The notes beneath the pieces are model-generated. The model made no database searches. It had not been told where the DNA came from and saw only the letters and a program-made list of their open reading frames with translations. Position numbers and translations under genes: made by a program. Of a stretch of 19,273 nt of DNA, positions 1 to 6,071 are shown piece by piece. Source of the stretch: Altererythrobacter sp. (GTDB lineage Bacteria > Pseudomonadota > Alphaproteobacteria > Sphingomonadales > Sphingomonadaceae); the NCBI GenBank assembly GCA_023299945.1, contig JALZVZ010000357.1:1-19273 (forward strand), in the 5' to 3' direction. Each line of letters begins with the position of its first letter. The first letter of the stretch is position 1.

Positions 1-287
1 CCGCGCGCCGCCGAGGCATCGGTCGCTTGGCCGATCGCGCCTGCGCGCCGCTGCGCATTTGGGTCACGCATTTCATGCGGCAAGATTTGCTGTGGCCCAG
101 AAAATTCGCTGCCATCGGCCTGCATCGCAAGGCCCCAAGGGGTTGCTTTGGTTAGGATATCTCGGATCTCTTCTGCCGTTTCTTGGGTCAGAAAATTGCG
201 GACTTGCACGCGAGTATTGGAGGCAAATTCTGCGGCCAATGCGGTGCGGTCGAGCGCGGGGTTCAATTCGAAAAGTTTCTTGGCCAT
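1..287 (-). CDS. Probable 2OG-Fe(II) oxygenase, N-terminal part (cut by window edge)
   Basis: An open frame runs on the minus strand from an ATG at 287 through the left edge without a stop, giving 95 residues. It begins MAKKLFELNPALD and contains a segment near residues 25-52 (RVQVRNFLT, then TPWGLAMQ). This resembles the N-terminus of bacterial 2-oxoglutarate/Fe(II)-dependent, prolyl-hydroxylase-like oxygenases, where the enzyme couples 2-oxoglutarate decarboxylation to hydroxylation of a substrate. The catalytic HxD...H motif would lie beyond the edge, so the assignment rests on resemblance of the N-terminal region only. The gene is divergent from the thiolase, with a 145-base gap between start codons. 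No strong Shine-Dalgarno is seen just before the ATG. Confidence 0.55.
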   Translation of the reverse strand, partial: MAKKLFELNPALDRTALAAEFASNTRVQVRNFLTQETAEEIRDILTKATPWGLAMQADGSEFSGPQQILPHEMRDPNAQRRAGAIGQATDASAAR

Positions 288-353
288 ATTACTACTTGCG
301 CTCTATCCGGACGGGCCCTGCAAAGGCAAGTCACGCACGCAGAAAGCAACATA

Positions 354-382
354 GTTATATAGGTAAGTTGACGGGCGCGTAA
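354..382 (-). promoter_or_regulatory. Candidate promoter for the leftward oxygenase gene
   Basis: Read on the minus strand, a -10-like TATAAC (359-354) follows a weak -35-like TTACGC (382-377) by 17 bases. The -10 is good but the -35 is poor. Transcription would start near 347, leaving a leader of about 60 bases. It overlaps the candidate rightward thiolase promoter. This is motif matching only. Confidence 0.3.
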
Positions 383-396
383 GGCATGCCTAGTCC
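368..396 (+). promoter_or_regulatory. Candidate thiolase promoter containing a 10-bp palindrome
   Basis: A near-consensus -35 TTGACG (368-373) is followed after 17 bases by TAGTCC (391-396), a weak -10. A perfect palindrome AGGCATGCCT (382-391) covers the end of the spacer and touches the -10, where an operator would sit. The thiolase start at 433 lies about 30 bases past the expected transcription start. Which regulator might bind is unknown; the MarR protein at 3467 is one possibility. Confidence 0.35.
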
Positions 397-432
397 GTGT
401 TCAAACTTTGCAACACCATTTGGAGAATCGCC

Positions 433-1602
433 ATGGCTACCGCCTATATTGTTGATGCTGTTAGAACCGCTGGAGGACGCCGCGGCGGCCGTTTGGCGGG
501 CGTTCATGCTGTCGATTTGCTCGCAAAATCATTGGATGCGATTGTTGATCGCAGCGGTGTTGACCCCAGCGCAATTGATGATGTGATCACCGGCTGCGTT
601 ACCCAAGCGGGCGAGCAAGCGATGCAAGTGGGCCGCATGGGTGTTCTGGCGTCCAAACTCCCGCAATCGACCCCAGCGGTTACGATTGACCGTCAATGCG
701 GATCATCCCAGCAAGCAATCCAATTTGCAGCCCAAGCCGTGATGAGCGGTACGCAGGATGTTGTCATCGCCAGCGGCGTGGAAAGCATGAGCCGCGTGCC
801 AATGGGTACAAATATGACGCTCCATATGAAAGAGGGCATGGGCCACAATATGTCGCCTGGGCTTCAAGAGAAATTCCCCGGCGTGCAATTCAGCCAGTTC
901 ATGGGCGCACAAATGATTGCAGACAAACACGGCTTTTCCAAAGATGAACTCGACCAGTTTGCTTTTGATAGCCACCAGAAAGCCATCGCTGCGACCAATG
1001 CAGGCGCCTTTGAAGCAGAAATCGTGCCGGTTGGCATTGAGACACCCGAGGGTGATGCGATGCATACTGTCGATGAAGGCATCCGTTTTGATGCCACATT
1101 GGAAGGCATTGCAGGCGTCAAATTGCTTGCGCCAGACGGCAAGATTACTGCGGCTTCGGCCAGCCAGATTTGCGATGGATCCTCTGCCGTTCTGGTGATG
1201 AGCGAAGAAGCGGTGAAGCGTCACGGTGTCACCCCGATTGCACGCATTCATAACCTAACCGTGACCGCCGGTGATCCGGTTATCATGCTGGAGGAACCAT
1301 TGTTCGCCACTGACCGGGCATTGGAGCGGGCCGGCATGAAAATCGGCGATATCGATCTTTATGAGGTGAACGAGGCGTTTGCGCCTGTGCCAATGGCTTG
1401 GCTGAAGCATACGGGCGCTGACCCTGAAAAGCTCAACGTCAATGGCGGTGCGATTGCGCTGGGCCATCCGCTAGGCGCATCGGGCACAAAATTGATGGCG
1501 ACCATGGTCCATGCATTGAAAGCGCGCGGCCAGAAATACGGCCTGCAAACAATGTGCGAAGGCGGCGGCGTTGCGAACGTCACCATCATCGAAGCTCTTT
1601 AA
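433..1602 (+). CDS. Thiolase (acetyl-CoA C-acyltransferase)
   Basis: This 389-residue protein is a thiolase-superfamily enzyme of usual length. It should cleave 3-ketoacyl-CoA with free CoA to release acetyl-CoA, or run the reverse condensation, in the cytoplasm. The nucleophilic Cys89 sits in DRQCGSSQQA, NEAF is at 313-316, His345 is in GGAIALGHPLGASG, and the second catalytic Cys375 is in CEGGGVAN. The start at 433 is preferred over an upstream ATG at 397 because GGAGA lies 6 bases before it and the protein then begins MATAYIVDAVRTAGGRRGG, the normal family start. The SDR gene begins 30 bases downstream, and together they would do the last two steps of a beta-oxidation spiral. The N-terminal region recalls thiolases that act on long or ring-derived acyl-CoAs, but substrate cannot be read from sequence. 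Confidence 0.93.
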   Translation: MATAYIVDAVRTAGGRRGGRLAGVHAVDLLAKSLDAIVDRSGVDPSAIDDVITGCVTQAGEQAMQVGRMGVLASKLPQSTPAVTIDRQCGSSQQAIQFAAQAVMSGTQDVVIASGVESMSRVPMGTNMTLHMKEGMGHNMSPGLQEKFPGVQFSQFMGAQMIADKHGFSKDELDQFAFDSHQKAIAATNAGAFEAEIVPVGIETPEGDAMHTVDEGIRFDATLEGIAGVKLLAPDGKITAASASQICDGSSAVLVMSEEAVKRHGVTPIARIHNLTVTAGDPVIMLEEPLFATDRALERAGMKIGDIDLYEVNEAFAPVPMAWLKHTGADPEKLNVNGGAIALGHPLGASGTKLMATMVHALKARGQKYGLQTMCEGGGVANVTIIEAL

Positions 1603-1632
1603 TTTATATATCTGAAAACAAGGAATAGTTTC

Positions 1633-2418
1633 ATGCAAATTTCTGCAAACACCCCCGCCGTTGTCACCGGCGGTGCATCAGGCCTCGGCGAAGCAACTGC
1701 GCGCGCGCTGGCTGCCAAAGGCGCAAAAGTCGCTATCTTTGATCTTCAAGAAGAGAAGGGCATGGCGGTCGCCGCCGACATTGGCGGCATTTTCTGCGAA
1801 GCAAATGTCACCAGCGATGAGAGTATTGATGCAGCCTTTGCCAAGGCACGCGCAGCCCATGGGCAAGAGCGTATCCTTGTGAATTGCGCGGGCACTGGCA
1901 GCGCGATTAAGACGGCTAAGCGCGACCGCAACACTGGTGAAATTTCGCATTTCCCCTTGGATGCGTTCAATTGGCTTATCCAGATCAATCTCGTCGGCAC
2001 ATTCCGCTGCATCGCCAAATCAGCAGCAGGCATGATGACAGCCGATCCATTGAGCGATGATGGCGACCGCGGCGCGATCATCAACACAGCTTCCGTTGCT
2101 GGCGAAGATGGTCAGATTGGCCAAGCGGCTTACTCTGCCTCCAAAGGCGGCGTTATCGGCATGACTTTGCCAATCGCGCGCGATCTGATGCAGGAAGGCA
2201 TTCGCGTGAACACTATTTTGCCAGGTATATTCAACACGCCGCTGATGAATGCAGCCCCGCCGCAAGTGAAAGAAGCACTGGCTGCGTCTGTTCCATTCCC
2301 TAAGCGTTTGGGGAATCCAGAAGAATATGCGCATCTCGCCATGACGATGATCGAAAACGGCTATTTCAACGGTGAAGATGTGCGCCTTGATGGCTCGATC
2401 CGCATGGCGCCCCGTTAA
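1633..2418 (+). CDS. Short-chain dehydrogenase, HSD10-like 3-hydroxyacyl-CoA dehydrogenase
   Basis: This is a 261-residue classical SDR. The Rossmann motif TGGASGLG is at 12-19, Asp37 at the end of the second strand suggests NAD rather than NADP, NCAG is at 84-87, and the catalytic Ser154, Tyr167 and Lys171 (YSASK) are all present. The stretches INTASVAG and GQAAYSASKGG followed by GMTLPIARDL closely resemble human HSD10 (3-hydroxyacyl-CoA dehydrogenase type 2). The likely reaction is therefore NAD-dependent oxidation of 3-hydroxyacyl-CoA to the 3-ketoacyl-CoA used by the thiolase 30 bases upstream. AGGA lies 8 bases before the ATG. The two genes look like one operon that ends at the terminator near 2465-2503. 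Other hydroxyacyl or alcohol substrates are possible. Confidence 0.88.
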   Translation: MQISANTPAVVTGGASGLGEATARALAAKGAKVAIFDLQEEKGMAVAADIGGIFCEANVTSDESIDAAFAKARAAHGQERILVNCAGTGSAIKTAKRDRNTGEISHFPLDAFNWLIQINLVGTFRCIAKSAAGMMTADPLSDDGDRGAIINTASVAGEDGQIGQAAYSASKGGVIGMTLPIARDLMQEGIRVNTILPGIFNTPLMNAAPPQVKEALAASVPFPKRLGNPEEYAHLAMTMIENGYFNGEDVRLDGSIRMAPR

Positions 2419-2428
2419 TATGGGAGCG

Positions 2429-2446
2429 TTGATCGGCCTCGATCAA
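2429..2446. repeat. Small inverted repeat after the SDR gene
   Basis: Perfect 7-bp arms TTGATCG and CGATCAA surround a 4-base loop, starting 10 bases after the SDR stop. No T-run follows, so it is not itself a terminator. It lies just before the stronger terminator hairpin and may protect the 3' end of the mRNA. Confidence 0.45.
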
Positions 2447-2464
2447 TAAACAGAACTACAAAGA

Positions 2465-2503
2465 CCCTCGCAAGTGCCTAGGCATTTGCGGGGGTTTTCT
2501 TTT
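2465..2503 (+). terminator. Rho-independent terminator of the thiolase-SDR transcript
   Basis: A 14-bp stem (2465-2478 with 2481-2494, two G:U pairs) has almost no loop beyond the central TA. TTTTCTTTT follows directly. It ends the thiolase-SDR unit and separates it from the crotonase gene, whose ATG is 40 bases further on. Confidence 0.85.
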
Positions 2504-2542
2504 GCGCGAGTTTTGGCATCGTGCGCATCAAAGGAGATTATC

Positions 2543-3412
2543 ATGAGCTACACTCAAATCCTCGTCGAGAAGGCAGATGGTATTGCCACAATCACGTTGA
2601 ACCGGCCTGAGAAAATGAACGCCTATACCCGCACTATGCAAAGCGAAATTTGCACAGCGATGGACGATATTGACGCCGATGATGATGTACGTGCTGTGAT
2701 CTTTACCGGGGCGGGCGACCGCGCCTTTTGCGCCGGCGCTGATCTTACGCCAGAGGGCGGCGGGCAAATATTCTCCAGCGGTGAACAGGTTGACGATCTG
2801 TCCGATCCAGAGGTCCGCGATGGCGGCGGTCAACTGACCTTACGCTTGTTCAATTCGAAAAAGCCGCTGATCTCTGCGTGCAATGGCGCCGCCGTTGGTG
2901 TTGGCGTGACGATGCAATTGGCAATGGATATCCGCCTTGCATCCGACACAGCGCGCTACGGCTTTGTCTTTGCGCGGCGCGGGATTGTGCCAGAGGCTTG
3001 CTCAAGCTGGTTTCTGCCCAAAATTGTAGGGATTAGTCAGGCGCTTGAATGGTGCTATTCAGGCCGCGTGTTCGGTGCAGAAGAGGCCAAGGAAGGCGGG
3101 TTGATCCGCTCTATCCATGCACCTGAGGATCTTCTTCCCGCGGCAACAAAACTTGCTCGTGAGATCGCGGACAACACCTCTGCATTGTCTGTGGCGATGA
3201 CGCGGGCGATGATGTGGCGCTTGTCGGGCACAGAACATCCAATGATGGCGCATAGGATCGACAGCAAGGCGATTTACAAGTTATCGCGCGGCGTTGACGC
3301 GAAGGAAGGGATCGCCAGCTTCCTTGAAAAGCGCGAACCCAATTATTCTGGCAAAGTGTCGTGCGACATGCCCGACTTTTACCCTTGGTGGGATGAACCT
3401 GGATATGAGTGA
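2543..3412 (+). CDS. Crotonase-family enzyme (enoyl-CoA hydratase/isomerase-like)
   Basis: This 289-residue protein has the crotonase fold. The first oxyanion-hole segment is near 62-68 (FCAGADL), and the second is in NGAAVGVGV at 114-122. The two glutamates of a true hydratase (Glu144 and Glu164 in the rat enzyme) align by eye with Thr123 and Phe143, so both seem absent. Glu151 in GIVPEACSSW instead aligns with the acidic residue used by isomerases such as PaaG. Isomerisation, hydrolysis or another crotonase reaction is therefore likelier than plain hydration. The start at 2543 has AGGAG 7 bases upstream, whereas the in-frame upstream GTG at 2474 lies inside the terminator stem. The gene sits between the thiolase-SDR pair and a MarR regulator, suggesting the same acyl-CoA pathway. 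Confidence 0.85.
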   Translation: MSYTQILVEKADGIATITLNRPEKMNAYTRTMQSEICTAMDDIDADDDVRAVIFTGAGDRAFCAGADLTPEGGGQIFSSGEQVDDLSDPEVRDGGGQLTLRLFNSKKPLISACNGAAVGVGVTMQLAMDIRLASDTARYGFVFARRGIVPEACSSWFLPKIVGISQALEWCYSGRVFGAEEAKEGGLIRSIHAPEDLLPAATKLAREIADNTSALSVAMTRAMMWRLSGTEHPMMAHRIDSKAIYKLSRGVDAKEGIASFLEKREPNYSGKVSCDMPDFYPWWDEPGYE

Positions 3413-3432
3413 GGGCGAGACTGCCCGAAAAC

Positions 3433-3460
3433 TTGCCATTCGCCGCGGCTCGGCTAGATA
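3433..3460 (+). promoter_or_regulatory. Candidate promoter for a leaderless marR mRNA
   Basis: TTGCCA (3433-3438) and TAGATA (3455-3460) are 16 bases apart; GATAAT (3457-3462) is an alternative -10 at 18 bases. The ATG of the MarR gene begins at 3467, almost exactly where transcription should start. No Shine-Dalgarno is visible before that ATG. Both facts fit a leaderless transcript. Confidence 0.45.
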
Positions 3461-3466
3461 ATCGCC

Positions 3467-3961
3467 ATGGCTGACAAGAATAAAAAGAATGAAATTGGTA
3501 GGCGGGGCGGCAGCGACCGGCTCGCAGATTTTCTACCTTACCAACTCTCGGTTACGTCCAATGCTGTCAGCAGCCTGATCGCAGAACGTTATCAATCGCG
3601 CTTTGGCCTGAAGATAGCCGAATGGCGCATCATGGCGGTATTGGGCGATGTCGGCTCGGCAACCCAGCGCAAACTGGCCGAGGCCACTTTGATGGATAAG
3701 GTTGCGGTCAACCGTGCATGCAAGGTTCTGGCCGATCGCGGGCTGATTGAGCGCGAACCCCATGCGCGCGATGGCCGGTCGCATTTGCTGGAGCTGACGG
3801 GCGAGGGGCGCTCTATCCATGCAGAGGTTATGCCGCTAGCCAAAGCTATTGAGGCAGAGGTTTTTGCCGCGCTTAATCCAGAGGAATGCGAGACGCTGCG
3901 TTCAATATTGCGGCGGGTGTTTGATCAGGCGAACACTGTCCACCCGATCAAACTTTCCTAA
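3467..3961 (+). CDS. MarR-family transcriptional regulator
   Basis: This 164-residue protein has the MarR layout. It has helices for dimerisation at each end (about 17-50 and 118-155) and a winged helix-turn-helix between roughly 53 and 111. The recognition region is TQRKLAEATLMDKVAVNRA and the wing carries the typical DGR (102-104). MarR proteins usually bind palindromic operators as dimers and release DNA on binding a small ligand, often aromatic or CoA-linked. Its position right after CoA-catabolism genes suggests it controls them, which is inference. The basic N-terminus (about 15 residues, rich in Lys and Arg) is unusual in extent. It ends 10 bases from the convergent tadC stop, with no clear terminator between them. 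Confidence 0.9.
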   Translation: MADKNKKNEIGRRGGSDRLADFLPYQLSVTSNAVSSLIAERYQSRFGLKIAEWRIMAVLGDVGSATQRKLAEATLMDKVAVNRACKVLADRGLIEREPHARDGRSHLLELTGEGRSIHAEVMPLAKAIEAEVFAALNPEECETLRSILRRVFDQANTVHPIKLS

Positions 3962-3971
3962 GTCCGCTTTT

Positions 3972-4985
3972 TTAGCTCTTGGTTGGTCCATCATCTGCGA
4001 AGGCATCGGAGATAGAGCAGGCCGCAGGGCCAAGGATCACGATGAACAGAACCGGCAGAATGAACAGAATCAGTGGCACGGTCATAATCGCTGGCAAACG
4101 CGCAGCTTTTTCTTCAGCGCGCATCATCCGTTCATTACGGAATTCAGCAGACAGTACACGCAAGGCAGAAGCCAGAGGCGTACCATAGCGTTCGGTTTGT
4201 ACCATTGTGGTCACAACTCCGCGCACAGCATCCAAATCCACGCGGTAGGCGAGATTATCGAAGGCATTTTTGCGATCGTTCAGGAATGACAGCTCAATCG
4301 CGGTCAGGGCAAATTCGTCGCCCAATTCCGGATAAGCGCGGCCCAATTCCTTGGCGACGCGATTAAAGGCTGAATCGACTGTCAAACCGGCTTCTGCGCA
4401 AATCACGAGAAGGTCGAGCGCATCAGGAAGGCCTTTTTGGATTTCCTTGGTGCGTTTGCCCGCTTTGTTCGAGAGGAACATCTCTGGGCCTTTATAGCCG
4501 GCAAAGACTGCCGCGCTGAGGGCACCAATACGCTTAACTCCACCCCATTCAGGGAAAAAGTCAAAGACATAGACCAGCAGGAACGCAGCACCGCCCAGCA
4601 GGATCGGCAAGATCATGCGCAGGGTAATGATGATGACAGCCAATTCCTTATTGCGGTAACCCGCATAGGCCAGTTTTTGCTGAATAACCTGAATTTGGCT
4701 GTCTTGGAGGATTTTCATGCCCTCCAGCTTTTGCTTCATCGCATCAGTTGTGTCGGTCTTGCGAACAAGGCTGGCGCGTTTCTTAGCCGTCGCGGTGACG
4801 ATACCGGCTTTCAATTCGTCACGGCGCGCGGTTAGGGCTTTGACACGCTTGGCCATCGGATCCTTAACGGTGATCGCGGCATAAATCGCCAGAATAACGG
4901 CGAAGGCTGCGACACCTGCAAGGATCGTTCCGACGATTACGACGTCGAAGCCAAGCAGAGAAGGGCCAGGTTGGGTATTGATCAT
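3972..4985 (-). CDS. tadC: Tad pilus inner-membrane platform protein TadC
   Basis: This 337-residue membrane protein is of the GspF/T2SSF type. A transmembrane segment lies at about 14-38, a cytoplasmic charged stretch at 40-105, two membrane segments at about 114-165, the T2SSF domain at about 187-300 (LPDALDLLVICAEAGL, then the conserved ERYGTPLASALRVLS), and a last membrane helix near 300-321. With TadB it forms the inner-membrane platform against which the pilus ATPase works. It is the last gene of the operon, 16 bases after tadB, with AGGGA ahead of the ATG. Length and architecture are normal for TadC. Confidence 0.92.
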   Translation of the reverse strand: MINTQPGPSLLGFDVVIVGTILAGVAAFAVILAIYAAITVKDPMAKRVKALTARRDELKAGIVTATAKKRASLVRKTDTTDAMKQKLEGMKILQDSQIQVIQQKLAYAGYRNKELAVIIITLRMILPILLGGAAFLLVYVFDFFPEWGGVKRIGALSAAVFAGYKGPEMFLSNKAGKRTKEIQKGLPDALDLLVICAEAGLTVDSAFNRVAKELGRAYPELGDEFALTAIELSFLNDRKNAFDNLAYRVDLDAVRGVVTTMVQTERYGTPLASALRVLSAEFRNERMMRAEEKAARLPAIMTVPLILFILPVLFIVILGPAACSISDAFADDGPTKS

Positions 4986-5001
4986 TGTATCGTTTCCCTA
5001 C

Positions 5002-5973
5002 CTAAATTTCGAAATTGACCATTTTGGCCATGATAAACGCGCCAAGTGACATCCAAACTGCGCCGCCAAGGCCGGTGACAATCAGACGCTCGTCGGTGAA
5101 AAATCCGCCGAGATAGTCTGGGTTGATCCAATAGATCATGCCGAAGACGATGAAGGGCAGTGAGCCCACGATGTAGGCTGAGGCTTTCGATTCGGAGCTC
5201 ATGGCCTTAATCTTCAGCTTCATTTGTGCACGCTTGCGCAAAACATCGGCAAGGTTGGACAAAGTTTCTGCCAAGTTGCCGCCAGTCTCGCGCTGAATAG
5301 CGAGCGTAATGCAGAAGAAGTTGAACTCTGGAATGCCCAAACGATCGGCGGTTTCCTGCAAGGATTCCTCCATCGTCCGGCCGATCTTAATCCGCTCGAC
5401 AATGCCTTTAAATTCGATGCCAACCGGGCCAGGGACCTCGGTCGAGACCACAGACAGTGTCTCGGTTACAGGCAAGCCTGAGCGTAGACCGCGAACCAGC
5501 AGCTCAATTGCGTCAGGGAACTTTGAGTTAAAGCCATTGGTGCGCTTGCCGATGAAAAAGCCGACAACCAGATGCGGAATGCCCGCACCGATCAGTATGC
5601 CAATTCCTAGCGAGAGCAACAAAGCACCAAATTTCAAGAAGATTAGCAGAGCAATTACAAGAGCAATACCGCCCGAGACATAAAAATATTGCTGAATCGA
5701 CCACCCTTTACCGGTACGGTCGAGCCGTAACGCCAAAGCTTCACTGCGCGAGCCGGAGCCTGCGACCTTGTGGGATTTGGGTTTGCGAGCGGCAATCGCT
5801 TTTTTAAGCTGCGATTCCACCTTTGTGTCGGTGCTCTCCGAATGACGGAAACGTAACTGTTCGAGCCGCCGCTGGCCTTCTTTGGCCGGAGACGTTCCAG
5901 ACAGCGCTGCGTAAGCGATGACAATCATCGCAAATAGTCCGCCACCAATCAGCAAGGCTTGCATAATGCTCAT
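5002..5973 (-). CDS. tadB: Tad pilus inner-membrane platform protein TadB
   Basis: This 323-residue protein has an N-terminal membrane segment (about 4-24), a basic cytoplasmic linker, two membrane helices around 97-142, a T2SSF domain at about 153-275 (FPDAIELLVRGLRSGLPV and QRETGGNLAETL) and two C-terminal helices. This is the usual TadB pattern. It pairs with TadC as the platform of the Tad secretion machine. AAGAAGGG lies upstream of the ATG at 5973. In most Tad loci the ATPase gene cpaF/tadA comes immediately before tadB. Here the preceding gene is cpaE, with only 98 bases between. Confidence 0.93.
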   Translation of the reverse strand: MSIMQALLIGGGLFAMIVIAYAALSGTSPAKEGQRRLEQLRFRHSESTDTKVESQLKKAIAARKPKSHKVAGSGSRSEALALRLDRTGKGWSIQQYFYVSGGIALVIALLIFLKFGALLLSLGIGILIGAGIPHLVVGFFIGKRTNGFNSKFPDAIELLVRGLRSGLPVTETLSVVSTEVPGPVGIEFKGIVERIKIGRTMEESLQETADRLGIPEFNFFCITLAIQRETGGNLAETLSNLADVLRKRAQMKLKIKAMSSESKASAYIVGSLPFIVFGMIYWINPDYLGGFFTDERLIVTGLGGAVWMSLGAFIMAKMVNFEI

Positions 5974-6033
5974 CGCTTAACGTCGCCCTTCTTTCTTGCT
6001 CTTCATCTCAAATCCCCGGTTAAGGGGCGCGCA

Positions 6034-6067
6034 GCACCGGCGCGACCTGTTCAAGCCGCGCCGGTGC
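6034..6067. repeat. Perfect 11-bp inverted repeat between cpaE and tadB
   Basis: Arms GCACCGGCGCG (6034-6044) and CGCGCCGGTGC (6057-6067) are exact reverse complements with a 12-base loop. The hairpin starts a few bases after the cpaE stop in the operon mRNA. No T-run follows on the minus strand, so termination is not expected. mRNA stabilisation or differential expression within the operon is possible. It sits exactly where cpaF would normally be. Confidence 0.6.
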
Positions 6068-6071
6068 AATA

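Noticed and set aside
59..382. 107-codon plus-strand frame at the left edge
   Set aside because: It is antisense to the oxygenase fragment and is rich in Arg and Trp, with no domain or ribosome site. The minus-strand frame continues to the edge and looks like a real protein.
2513..2541. TTGGCA-17-GATTAT as a promoter for the crotonase gene
   Set aside because: The -10 would end one base before the ATG, so transcription would start inside the coding region. A strong Shine-Dalgarno is also present, which a leaderless message would not need.
2474..2542. Upstream GTG start for the crotonase gene
   Set aside because: The codon lies within the stem of the terminator at 2465-2503. The ATG at 2543 has AGGAG at good distance and gives the usual N-terminus.
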